Under the pieces are notes generated by a model. It ran no database searches and had not been told where the DNA came from. It worked only from the letters and a program-made list of their open reading frames with translations. From Larimichthys crocea (taxonomy: Eukaryota > Chordata > Actinopteri > Sciaenidae), in contig NC_040018.1 of NCBI RefSeq assembly GCF_000972845.2, positions 787,632 through 851,631 of the forward strand: a stretch of 64,000 bases of DNA. Reading direction: 5' to 3'. Shown here in pieces: positions 12,101 through 26,520 of the stretch. A program made the translations under genes and the position numbers. How positions within the stretch are numbered: position 1 is the first letter of the stretch; each line of letters starts with the position of its first letter.

Positions 12101-12972
12101 GCTCCTGTTTGAGTCAAAGAAACAAAGAAATCTCTATCAAATGTTACCCGAGATCTGTCTCTATCAGATTTGGATCAAGTGTGTAGTCTGATTGGTCAAT
12201 TGCGACACTGTGATTTGGTCACGTTCTTCTAGTCCTGAAACAAACGAGAGTCACAAGACGAGCTTTTAGCAGGGGACAGCAGTTCTCCAATTAACCGGCT
12301 GCTAAAACAACTACACGTGCTTCCTAATGGAAACCTCCACAAGCTTGTGATCTGCCTGACAGCCACAAATCATGCATGCCCTTTGATCCAACTATATTGT
12401 GAATATAAATATTCGGCATTGTTGCTGCACATTTCTGTAGTGCTTCTCTCACCTGACCAGGCTGTAGCCCAGCTTCTCCATGTCGGCTGTGTCAGCGGGG
12501 CTTTTCCTGGCCAGGATACCTCCATGGACAGCAGGGTGCAGGGTCTTCACTCTGCCTCCCAGCATCTCTGGATGTCCAGTCAGCTCAGACACATCCCTGA
12601 AAGAGACACAAACAGGTTAGAGAAGCTCATCCAAAAACTTTTTTTTTTTTTTACTGTAAGGGGACTAGTTTAGTTATCCACCTGACAGCCAGTCCAGCAT
12701 CACGCAGAGCTTTGGCTGTCCCCCCTGAGGCGACCAGAGACAGTCCAACATCCACCAGCCTTTTGGCGAAGTCCACCAGGCCAGTTTTGTCTGACACGCT
12801 CAAAAGTGCTGCAAAAGAAGAAGAAGACAGACCCGAAAGAGAAGTTTACGTTTAGTGACGCACAGCTCACCACGTTGGCTAATGTTAGCCACAGTTAGCA
12901 CCCTGCATGTCGCAGTGCAAAACTTCATGAACAGCTGATCCATTCAAACTCACCGAGCTCTGAGGACGACAT
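6672..12972 (-). CDS. atic: bifunctional AICAR transformylase / IMP cyclohydrolase (PurH), complete
   Basis: Catalyses the last two steps of purine synthesis in the cytosol: AICAR plus 10-formyl-THF gives FAICAR, which is then cyclised to IMP. Fifteen exons in transcript order: 12954-12972, 12682-12808, 12453-12596, 10775-10863, 10494-10645, 8785-8941, 8555-8680, 8348-8455, 8183-8268, 8003-8092, 7787-7912, 7594-7686, 7324-7506, 6965-7120, 6672-6791. They sum to 1776 nt, or 591 aa (human 592). The N-terminal cyclohydrolase domain (about 1-200) has [30 protein letters not shown] and [16 protein letters not shown]. The C-terminal transformylase has RYGMNPHQ, the catalytic Lys-His in [28 protein letters not shown], and [17 protein letters not shown]; the protein ends RLFHH. 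The start is the only ATG in the short first exon (MSSSEL). Convergent with fn1. Confidence 0.97.
9026..9099. repeat. (CA)n microsatellite in atic intron 5
   Basis: About 37 uninterrupted CA repeats. The surrounding intron (8942-10493) otherwise shows only ordinary AT-rich sequence with a short ATT run near 10318-10334. Confidence 0.97.
10864..12452. other. atic intron 3, nothing further recognised
   Basis: A 1.6-kb intron between the exons ending in LGYSLVR and starting [10 protein letters not shown]. It contains two homopolymer stretches, T-rich near 11892 and A-rich near 11943. I see no coding exon, RNA gene or clear transposon. Confidence 0.6.
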
Positions 12973-13817
12973 GCTCGGTCACAGTCACAGTCAGTGCGCA
13001 GGCTGTCTGGATGTCAGGAGGGTTTCTGCAGCAGAGAGAGATGTGCAAAGGATATGGACAGAAAAAAAAAAAACCCCTACAGGATCTTCACTGTCTGCTT
13101 CATCATGTGCTTCAAATACTAGAGAAAGACCCGCCCTGCTGAAGTCGGCCCGCCCCTCAACACACACAAGCGCACGCTTTTTTTTCCCCTCCAAACTTTA
13201 TTGAAAGAAACAAATTAAGAGTCATACTAGTTCACACTAGTTACATGATATTATAAAAAGGATCAAAAGGGAAAAGCAAAAATAAAACTTAGACGTGACA
13301 GACTCTTACATATAAATAAAGTTTTAAACTGTTGTGGCAGGTTATTGGTTGAAAATATCTGCATAATTATATATTTATTATAGATAGACATTTCTTATTA
13401 GTAATCAGCTTAAGAGACTTAAAATAATAATCAACTCCAATCAAAACTAGCCTAAATGATGGTGATTTACATTTCTGGATGTGAAATTTCCCTAATAAAA
13501 TCTAGAGGTTGACAATAATGCATAGTTTCTTTTCTTTGTATTCAAAAGAAGTAATAATGTTTTTTTTTCTTCCCTCAATGCTGATTTTATATTTTGTTTT
13601 ACACAGTATATAGTTCTACTACCATATGGGCAACCATAAAATAAATGAGTTTACATTTTCAGGTTTTACAAAAGGTACATTTGTTATCGATGTCAAGGGA
13701 TTTTGATATATATACTTTAGATGGGTATATGTTATGTAGTATTTATTTTATGTAATTCCACACAAGCTGCGCAGGACATGCGCAGCTTGACCTTTGACCC
13801 GCAACAAAGGAGCACAT

Positions 13818-13896
13818 GATGATGGACTATAAGCTGATTATAGTGTGATTATATAAATTATATAATCACACTATAATCAACTTATAGTCCATCATC
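13818..13896. repeat. 39-bp near-perfect inverted repeat (palindrome 1)
   Basis: Arms 13818-13856 and 13858-13896 are reverse complements with a single mismatch and a 1-nt centre at 13857. The arms begin gatgatggactataag. This could extrude as a cruciform or be a fold-back MITE. Confidence 0.95.
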
Positions 13897-13930
13897 TATT
13901 GTCACATTATATAATATAATGTGACAATAG
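13896..13930. repeat. 16-bp inverted repeat (palindrome 2), abutting palindrome 1
   Basis: Arms 13896-13911 (ctattgtcacattata) and 13915-13930 are perfect reverse complements around a 3-nt centre. It starts on the last base of palindrome 1. Confidence 0.95.
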
Positions 13931-14497
13931 TAATACGGAAGAAGAAGAAAGAGATGGAGGAGATGAAGAAGATGAAGAAGGGAGACGAGGAGGAGGATGA
14001 GAAGAAAAAAACAAAAAGAAGAAGAAGGACTGTATCTCTCATAACATTTTGACTTTGAAGAATGAAGTACTGAAATAAATTTAGAAACTGATTAAGAATG
14101 TTATTAAATAAATATCAACATATCCTGAAATGTTCCCATTTAAATTACAGCAAAAAAAAAAAAAAAGAAGTCAGACTGAAATATAATAATCAGTCGAAAC
14201 CTAACCAATTACAATTTATTCAATCAACCACATCTGAAAATATGCCAATTATCTTTTCAGAGAACCAAATTATTACTTGCATAATAACATTACTGTAGAT
14301 ATTCTGAGTTTAAATTGAAATTATGCAGCAGCTATTCTTGTTTTTTTTTTTTGTTTTTTTTTTGACTATCAAGAAACAAATGTGTTTTTGATCATTTATA
14401 TTTGAGAAAGCTTCACGAAAGCTACTAAAAGCTGCAGAAATAGGCTGTTGATCAGCTTTTGCAGTAGCGTACACGTGCACAAGCATCCAATACGTCC

Positions 14498-14521
14498 ATT
14501 TATTTATTTATTTATTTATTT
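14498..14521. repeat. (TTTA)n microsatellite
   Basis: Short run of TTTA tetranucleotides in the atic-mnx2 spacer. Confidence 0.85.
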
Positions 14522-14643
14522 AGTTCTGCAAAAACTTTGAGTCAAGTCAGGCCAAGTGTCTTCTTTTATGTTGCCACAAGAGGGCAGACATGGACCTTTG
14601 TGGTTCATGTCTAAACGTTTGTTCTCTCCAGAGATGTCAGTTT

Positions 14644-14644
<1 letters not shown>

Positions 14645-14696
<52 letters not shown>

Positions 14697-14703
14697 ATAT
14701 ATA
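14645..14703. repeat. (TA)n microsatellite
   Basis: About 29 TA dinucleotides with one phase break; spurious Tyr/Ile-rich reading frames on both strands come from it. Confidence 0.95.
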
Positions 14704-15629
14704 GACAACAAAGGCCGAGTGAGTGTATGTGCATCACTGCTCAGTTTCTATTTTTCATACTGAGGCTCTGATCTGCAATCAAGTTTTTATCAGTATCTTA
14801 TTTTAAAAATCTATTTTAAATGATCATCTGTTAATACTTTGCTCTTATTTAATAATAATAAAAATAAAACTCATGATACAAAATATTAGATTTTAAATTT
14901 AGTTTTAAATCCGAAGACAGCTGATTTCGCCTAAAATAAATAAATAAAGTTGGCGTTTTTCTTTTTCTTTCTTTGTTTGTTGCAGGTTAAATCTTGATGC
15001 TGATCAGCAGGATTGAAGGTTACACTGACGGAACATCACCACGTCAAACAATAATTGCTAAAACAACCTGTAACATACGTTTTCCTGCAACAATAAATGA
15101 ACGCTCATGAATACATAGTCACGCCTTTTCAATAAACTTTATTGGCTAAAAAACGGTGCCTTTTTCATGCTTTGGAACAGCGTTTTAAGTCGGACAGATG
15201 TGAATTTATTGGGCTCCGTCACTCACTCCCTGACTCACCCATTAGTTAAGTGACAGGACAGGGCCTGGGGAAACCTGCACCAATACGTGTGATTACGTTA
15301 AAAGATCGCACAATCTGTTCATATTTACGTAATGAGGCCGACATTTTGCTGATTGATTAAACTACAGGGTGTAAATATTTTAAGGGCTGCCTGATTTATA
15401 ATCCAACAAAGCAAAAAGAAAGAAAAAAAAAGAAGAAGAAGAGAGGCCGATTTATTTGTCTAACTATGAAAATGGGAGTTTCTGGTAACCGCTCTGTGTT
15501 TGACATCTCAGGGGGTGACTTGAGTGATTCAATAGACAGTGAAACATTTTTATAGAAACACACAGGCTCACTATGCATTATTGGTTAAAAAAAAAGAAAA
15601 AAAGACAGGAGGTAGGGAAGGCCGTCAGC

Positions 15630-15960
15630 ACTTTTAGTCAGGGCTGGCTGCTGAGAAAACTGACAGCATTATCAGCAGTAACTGTAATTTACGCAGGGGA
15701 ATTTTTAATCAACATGACTGCTGTATTCAGATTAAATTAGAAGAGAAACGGAATCAATGACCTCCATATATTGCTCCACTGCCTTATCAATTAGCTGTGA
15801 TTTTTGTACTGTGTCAGAAAGGCCTGTGTCATAAAACAGGCCAAATGGCATTTGTCAAAGCAGCTGACAAGTCACACAACTAAATGAGCTCCTATTGATT
15901 CGCATGATTTTTCATCAACCAAATTAAAAGCTGCAGTTTGATAGAGGTTTCAGTCTGCGG
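15630..15960. promoter_or_regulatory. Candidate conserved non-coding element
   Basis: Complex, non-repetitive AT-rich sequence with several TAAT/ATTA cores, and no frame or splice structure. Vertebrate regulatory DNA around homeobox genes often looks like this, and mnx2 lies 4 kb away. This is inference from composition only. Confidence 0.25.
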
Positions 15961-16624
15961 GCTTTGTTGTGTGTTCTAGTTTCCCGCCCTATTAAATCAA
16001 GTCAAGTTCAGTGAAAACTCCTTTGAGTTAAACTTGATGCTGATGCTGCTCCAGCTTCAGATTAATGATTGATTATCGATCCCTGTTTGGTTGAAGCTGT
16101 GCTGACACATGGGCCTGCATGTTTTAGCTGTAACTGCAAACAAAAGTTACTCCAGAGACTTCCTGCCGTGTGGATCTTCGTTTTCCCATCACTCTGCTGC
16201 TCCACCTAAGAGAGGAGGTGTCTTCATCACACTGTATTACATGTGATACATCAGCAGCTGTTACTAGACATAGTATTTAAACAGGGTCAGACACACAGTC
16301 GTCAACCAATATTAGAATGGATGACCTTTTCTTGACCTTAAAGATACTATGTGTCCTGGTAACAGCTATCAAAATAATGCAACAAAGTATGATAAAGCCG
16401 TATATGTCTATAATCTGTTGTATTGTATATGTACACATACCTCGCCAATGATTCTGAAATTCGGTTCATAGAATATGTTGTGTCAACTCATCTCTGTGAT
16501 TTTGGACCACATGTAAAGTCTACATCTTTTCTTTTGTATTTAACTGCTCATGAATATTGATTAAATTGGAGAAATAAGACAGAAATTCAAATTCAAAAAG
16601 TCCCTTTAATGATACAAATGGATG

Positions 16625-16715
16625 CTTAAAAGCAGTGACACTCCACTTAAGGCCCATGGGCTAGATTTGGCCCCCGATAGGGTGCCAGGTGGCCTGGAGA
16701 CCATTTTCTAAATCA
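16625..16715. mobile_element. hAT-like repeat remnant
   Basis: Contains the words taaggcccatgggctagatt and tttggccccc, similar to the terminal region of vertebrate hAT-type elements that carry gggccaaatctggccc. Too short to classify with certainty. Confidence 0.35.
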
Positions 16716-17499
16716 ATTCATTCACTCTGGGATTTTTTTTTTTATGTATACCAATGTTCAATAATTGTCCTTGGCTGTTACTTCGGGAAGTTGCATATTA
16801 GCATATCAGCGATCTGTGTAGCGCAGAGAAGTGGGGGACACTTGATTTCTGTGAAAGGTTTGTGTACAACAAACCTGCATACGGCTGCTGTGACTCTTGG
16901 GGTGGCTCTTGGCAGAGATGTGTAACAACAGCAAACGTAGAAATAATTCAAACTGTCAATGCAACTCAAAATGAACAGATGAATGTGCCTTTATTTTGCC
17001 ACCTACCAATCCAAAATGCTGTATGGAGGTTACTAATTTCAGGTGCCATCACTAGTTAAAGCATTCCCACCTGGTAGCACCAGGAAGAGAAGATTGCAAC
17101 TTTGAATTTTATTCTCATTAATCCTAATCTTTATTTATTCTCAATTGTTTTGCAAAACACAAGCCTGTGAAATGTGACACTTTTAATCTGTTTTTCTCTG
17201 TAAATTGAGTTTTTAATGCTTAAACTAATAAAAATTTGGACATACACCTACTCCTGCTGTACAGACTTGGTTAATTTCCCGTAAATATTTGATGACAGTG
17301 AATAATTTCATAGATGGTCGCTGATCATTTCTAAAAAAAAATCAGCCTTTTGATAAAGAGAAGAGAATTCAACCTCTTGCCTATATAACAACAAGTCTGC
17401 ACTACAGCTCCCATCAGCGTTTAAAGGCACTACCTTCAATCACTGCACGGCCCTGCTTTGTTTTTTTGTTTTTTTTTCACAAGAGGGCATCCAGTTAAG

Positions 17500-17820
17500 A
17501 ATGCATTTAATCACTATATAAACATGTGACTGTGGTCTCAGAAGGGGCTAAATGACACCATACTGCATGTCGTCCAATCTGCTCTTTAATCACAACCCTT
17601 ACATAGCCGCCCAATAAAAACGCCCCAGCGCAGTTACACACACTCATCATGCTGTTGCTCTGGGAAATTAAAATGGCCAGTGTGACATCACCATCAGGCT
17701 TTTGATTGCTTTACTTCCTCTTCATTAACTTAATTATTTGGCTATCAGTAAACCCCACCGAGTAATTAATATCTGAGAGCCTTTGTAATAAATTAAAAAC
17801 TGTGAACTGAGAATTACTTT
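17500..17820. promoter_or_regulatory. Candidate conserved non-coding element
   Basis: Non-repetitive stretch with multiple ATTA/TAAT and CAATAAAA words (for example cattaacttaattatttggc), flanked by plainer sequence. No coding potential. Inferred from composition and nearness to mnx2. Confidence 0.25.
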
Positions 17821-18394
17821 TGCTTTGCTAGCAGACGCAGCGCTCTGGCTTTGGCCGGACAGGAAGGAGCTGAAAGAGATGATTTTTTAAAACTTTTTTT
17901 TATTATAAGGATCTCTTTTAGCCTAACTCTGCTAATCTTCCAAGAATCCTCAAACATAAAACCATCACCTCAATAGACACAAACAATATTTATACAAGTA
18001 GAACACTTAAAAGTCACAAAGCATTGTTCAACACACAAAACACTAAAACAACAGAATACAACCATTAAAATCCACCATATATATAATTAAATATATCATA
18101 ATTAACTACATATTTATTTTGTCTCACACACATTAACCGAGATATTTTTAAAAACTATTCATAGCCATTTCACTAGTGGTGTCAGGTACTTTATTCCACC
18201 TATGACAAGCCTGATAGGAGAATCCTCTTTCACCAAATTCTGCCTGTGGTTGTTCTCGTATTGACTGAGTGTCTAACCCACCACTAGCCGCTTTGCCCCA
18301 CATGGTGAGATGTAAGGCTGGAGATGTGAATGTGAAGTTTTTATCTTTGTGGTATTACGACTCACACGGTTGTCTTCAAGTGATTTTTGATGCC

Positions 18395-18565
18395 GATGTT
18401 GGTCACCACTTTGGTCCAGTCTGAAATATCTCAACAACTCTTGGAAGGATTGCAATCAACTTTTGTTGTTCAAATATTTATAGCCTCCACCTTCAAGAGG
18501 AATTTATAGTATCAAGTATCTTGTAGTATCTTGTTGGTGATCCCCTGTGTTGTCTTCTTTGGTAT
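18395..18565 (+). repeat. Dispersed repeat family B, copy 2
   Basis: Shares ctttggtccagtctgaaata, tatctcaacaactcttgg and a ggtgatcccctg word with the family B copies at 30505-30605 and 36965-37130. Degenerate. Confidence 0.55.
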
Positions 18566-19817
18566 ATGACCAAATTCAGTGGTGCTGTGGTGCCTGAAGA
18601 AGCAGGTATACTCTTAATTTATGCCTCTTTTTTTTTCGAAAGCAGCCTGTCCAGCAAAGAATAATAAGTGTTATTAAGACTGTAAAACAACTCTTGCATG
18701 TTTAACTCAGCCAACAATGGGCCAGTAGTGTTTGATCATTGTCACTTCACTTCAGGGGATAAGCACCATTCTGAATCTAACACAGAAGAGGTGTAGGAGT
18801 GGAGTACTGACTCACAGACAGGTGAGACGACTACATAATTATGCACATTTGAGTGATGTAGTCCTTATGCCTTACTCCATGTACTAGGGAAAGAACTCAT
18901 GGGATGCATGGGAGACTCTTAATCTGAACAAACAAACAAAAACGTGGCTCAGGATGGTGCAGACAGTTGTCATTGGTCTAATGTCTCATATCTGGCTGCT
19001 CTTTTCATGTCATTCCCACAATTTGTTTTATTTATTTATTCAATGGGACAGTAACATTGAAACAATCATTTCTCAGTTAATTTTTTTTATTTATTTTTTT
19101 TTTTTGCCGTCATTTTTCTCTTAAATTTCACAGTTACACCACAAATGAGTTTCAGATAAATACACATATGATTCATCTTTGCGATCATTTCAAATAAATT
19201 AAGTTACACGTGAGTGACAAGAACAAATTCATAAACATCGTCAAAGAACATAAAAAACATCATCACATACATAAAATGCACTAAAGTAAATGGAATACAG
19301 GGATGGGATGTTCTCGCTTCGGTCTCAACAGCTTGAGTCTTTTTGTCTTCACGATGCAGCGAAAGCTGCACCTACTGTACATTCTCATGCTGTCTGAACG
19401 CACCACACTTCACTTGCCTTATTTCACATTCTTCATTCACGTAGTCATGTGTGTTCACCGGGTAGTCCAACTTTCAGTGGATGGAGCAAAGACAAGGCGA
19501 CCAGAAGATGACTGACGGACGGCCATGAAAACAGCTAAATCTGTGGAGGAAATGAGCACCTTTTCTTTTTTTTTAAACATGCTACGAGATGATTTTATCC
19601 ATAGATAGTTTGTACAGTGTGTTTGTGTCATAATCCTGTGTGTGTTTGTTGGCTGTGTGAATAATAAGTGATTCCAACAAATGTCCTGATTGGAGCACAT
19701 AAACATTCACAGAGCAGACGAGACAAAGATCTTTAGGTTTGAATATTGTCTTCTCTAGTGACCACAAACACAGACACATCCCAGTGTAATGTCTCAGTAA
19801 TGTCTCTGGGTGTCTTT

Positions 19818-22875
<3,058 letters not shown>

Positions 22876-23259
22876 GGCGGCTTCACTCAGGAGGACTGCG
22901 GTGTCTTAGCAAAAAAAAAAAAAAAACGCGTCAAGCTTGGCTGGTGCGCACCTGTGCCGTGCGTCAGGGCGCAGAGAGCGAAGCCACTTCCAGTCACAAA
23001 CTCATGTGTTCTTCAGGCTGGACGGATGAGGACAAGTTGTACTCAGACATTAACTTTAACAGCTTGTTTCTTAAAGACTAATCTCTTTAGAAAAACTTCC
23101 TAACACTCTAAATTACTGTTTGCATCCCTCCATCTACATGTATTTCCTTGAACTGTATGCCACTCACTGCAACATCGCGTCCGCCCTGTTGTTTAACACT
23201 AACTTCACAATCAACAGAGGTGTGTGTCTCACTCCATCAGTTGTCCTTCTCCACCCCTG

Positions 23260-23460
23260 CAAGGCCGGTTGTGAGCTAGGATTGGCTGGAGACTGAGCTG
23301 CTCTGACGGGCCTCTAATCAGCTAATTACTCGCTCGTTTCTCCCCCCAGAAAGCATTCAGAGTGAGGTAATGTCCAACCCTTGTACCGCCTGCAAACACC
23401 TTCAACTGCATCAAAGCGCGGAGGTACATTAGAAGATTAGGAAATTGTATTTTCAGTATC
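23260..23460 (-). promoter_or_regulatory. mnx2 upstream region with clustered homeodomain cores
   Basis: About 400-550 bp upstream of the mnx2 start. It contains an inverted pair of homeodomain cores, taatcagctaattac, at 23315-23329 within GC-richer unique sequence. Plausible promoter-proximal control DNA; a transcription start site cannot be placed from sequence alone. Confidence 0.35.
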
Positions 23461-23652
23461 TATCTTACTGCCAACTCCTCACACTCACAGATTGCAGCTA
23501 CCTTGCCATAAACAATATATATATATATATATGCACCGCTTTGATTTTTTCAAACTAATTATCAGGGCTGCAAACATCCTCCACACCTTAGCAACAAACA
23601 TTGGCAGGCATGAGGTTATTGGAGACTTCTGATTGGGTGACGTAAAAAAAAG

Positions 23653-23712
23653 CGCGCGCACACACACACACACACGCACACGCACACGCACACACACACA
23701 CACACACACACA
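23653..23712. repeat. (CA)n microsatellite with CG interruptions
   Basis: CA dinucleotides interrupted by CGCA units and preceded by a short GC run, upstream of mnx2. Confidence 0.95.
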
Positions 23713-24005
23713 TATACATACACAAAGTCGATTCAAGTATTTAAATCATTAATATTAATGGCTTGCTTCATACTCATACTAAGGCCATACCAATGCTATT
23801 AAAGTTTATGACCAAGAACCACACAAACCATATAAAGTGTAATGACTTGGCAGAAGGGGCTATAAGTTAATTGGCCTCCTAGTTAAGGTGAATTAATGAC
23901 ATTTTAAGACCTGGAAAAAAGCGGATGTCCATCAGCTGAACTGAAGGCTGCAGCAACGCAAAGTGGTCTGACCCTACTATCTGTTCTTTCACTGACAAAA
24001 CCTTG

Positions 24006-24028
24006 TAATAATAATAATAATAATAATA
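24006..24028. repeat. (AAT)n microsatellite
   Basis: Seven to eight AAT trinucleotides. Confidence 0.9.
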
Positions 24029-25518
24029 TGCTACATTATAACAAGTCTAAAAACCTCGTGTTACTGTGCTTGCAGGTAGTTTATTATGAATAATAATAGG
24101 TGAATTAAGAAAATGCTTCTCGAGCTATTTTATATTGGGGATATGCAAACAAATGTAAGGCAAAGACTGATGCTTGACATTTACAATTACTTCCTGCGAA
24201 GAAAAAAACCCTCAACTTTAAAGACATATATTTTGTTCACATGTTTTTAATTCATTTAAGGGCTTACTTAGATTTTCTGTAGGCCACATTTTGTCTCCCA
24301 GCATGAACCTCTAAACGCCGGACAGTGTTTGGTTTCACTTTGATTTAAATTGATCCCGTTTTTAAAGAATTCTGAAAATAAACTACCATTTTACCAGCCT
24401 GTTTTATTTTTATTTGACCTAATCCCAAAATGTGATGAGAGGTTTTCTGTGTGTGAGCATCCTGTACATCCTGTACATTTTTCTTGAATGAAGAGTGATG
24501 ATGTCCTTGTTTGCTCTCCTCGGGTTGTGAAGAAAATTCCTATTAACATTATATATATTTTTATTATTTACTTATTAATAAAATAGTAAATAAAAATATT
24601 TAGAATAAAACTATAATCCCGGACTTGACCTGTCTATCAGGTGTGGATCAGGCAATACAGATGAAATAATTGATTGATTAATTGATGCACATTAAATTAT
24701 TGAGCAACAATTTTGTTAATCGATTCATTATTTGATTTTGTTGAAGTGAAAAATGGTTTCAGCTTCTCAGATAGAAATATGTTCTTCAGTTAAGTGAATA
24801 TCATTTTAAGATGCCACCTTGTGCATTGTTGTGCACCAATTAATTGAGAAAATAATCAATTGATGTTGGGCTTTGAAGATATTAATTCAAGGAGTTTCAT
24901 CAGTTTCATCTTCATCGCTTCTTCATGAGCAGGCTTCAATAACAACCAGCCTCCTGCACGTGTCTTTGTTTTAGGTGTCACAGTCTAATCCAAACTGCAG
25001 CCACCCACTCCAACCAAACACCTCTAAATTGTGTATCTCAGAAACTGAAATTCATTCCGCAGATATGAATAAAACTGAAGACCCCGACTCCTGATATGTA
25101 ATTGGCTGGTGCTTGCGCGCTTGTAGTAGTTGACCTCCAGAAAATTGGAGCGGTCTTTCGGGTCCGCCCACCTCTCTCTCTCTCTTTCTCCTCCGCCACA
25201 GCGGCTCTAGGTCTCTCGCCCTCAGCTCTCTATCAGGCAGATTACCGCCTGTCTCCGGCGCTGATATAGAGGTAATTTGCTCCAGGGAAATCAGCGCAGC
25301 TTTCCGCCTGTTTCTCTCAACCTGCTTCCCTCCCTGCAAAGCCTCGTTTCCTTCCTTTGCTTTTATGATTTGAAAGTAATTTAAATAGCCAGGCCACGGG
25401 TAAATCCGTCACCCGGGCCTGTTGACAGAGGTGCACAAATTAAATTGAATCTCAGCCTGAAACTGAGCTCCTGCTTCGGTTTACACACTGTCGTTCTCCT
25501 TGAAGGGATCAACTGCTG

Positions 25519-25521
<3 letters not shown>

Positions 25522-25561
<40 letters not shown>

Positions 25562-25568
25562 TGTGTGT
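25522..25568. repeat. (GT)n microsatellite
   Basis: About 23 GT dinucleotides with one C interruption. Confidence 0.95.
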
Positions 25569-26004
25569 GAGACATGCTGCTCCAATATTAGTCGTTTTTA
25601 TATTAAACAGTGAAATGCCTACAAATGCTCTAAGTGTAAAAAAGGTTATTTCGCCTTGTAAACTAACAAAACATCCCTCAGATTGTGCATGACAGTGCCC
25701 AATACAGTGTTGAAGTAAACAAACATGGAAGTCAGTAAATGAATAAATAAAAAATAAATGGGACAAACAATGCTATGAAGCCAGTTCTTTCATCAGGAGG
25801 TTATAAAACTCAAAAACTCACGTTTTTACAGCTGCATACCCTTTGGGCACAGATCTCAGCGGGGTTGGTGGGGACAAAACTATGTATTTGAAAATAAATA
25901 TTGACTTATAATGAATTAATAAATGCAAGGAACACTGTAGAAACTGGAGTGTAATACCACTGTTGTAAATATGGACTGTTGTACATGTGATTATAAAAAC
26001 TACA

Positions 26005-26520
26005 ACTAAGGACTAAAAGTCAGTCCCCGATTTACTCTTGCATGGCGGCTTCCTGCTCAGTCACTCACTCATTTTCTTTCTTAGCTTTCCCCATCAAAGT
26101 CACCTTCAGTCTTTTCACCTTTGTCATGACGTCCATTGAGGCTTAGTAACATTGCCCGCTTGACCAGCTCCGGTTCTGGCACGACACCGGCTCTGCTCCC
26201 TGTCTGCATTCCCCCACACCCTGACCTGAAAGCCTGCTTTTCCTCTCCAAAACACCTATGGACAAACACTAACACTCCACTGGTGCCCTCAACTCAACAG
26301 TCCAGGCAGCCCTGCTAACAAAATGTTACCTCACATTAGCTAACAGCAGCTACAGTTCTCAGCAGTTTACTTTGCTGTCGCTGAACTCAGTAAATCACTG
26401 AGTTGATTCGCAGCAGAGGTAAAGGACAGGACAGAGACAATATTCACATGATTACAAGTCAGTGTAGCATCAAATGATTTTAAATCATTATGGTAGAAAA
26501 GTTACACAGTAGGTCTTTAA
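26005..26520 (-). repeat. Dispersed repeat family C, copy 1 (inverted)
   Basis: Read on the minus strand, its two ends match the copy at 61485-61970. One end has gtaacttttctaccata and gatgctacactga; the other has gtgactgagcaggaagccgc followed by agagtaaat and gggactga. The order and spacing of the words are kept, so this is one element of about 0.5 kb. Confidence 0.75.

Larger units (their letters stand above)
12973..19817. other. Spacer between atic 5' end and mnx2 3' end
   Basis: About 6.8 kb with no supported gene. It holds paired palindromes at 13818-13930, a purine-rich tract at about 13932-14035, microsatellites near 14498 and 14645, a repeat remnant near 16630, a family B repeat near 18410, and two AT-rich stretches that resemble conserved regulatory DNA. 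The mnx2 3' UTR should occupy the right end; minus-strand AATAAA candidates occur near 19031. Confidence 0.7.

Noticed and set aside
14516..14771. Tyr/Ile-rich frames on both strands
   Set aside because: Produced by the TA microsatellite.
25381..25766. His/Thr-rich minus-strand frames
   Set aside because: Produced by the GT/CA microsatellite at 25522-25568.
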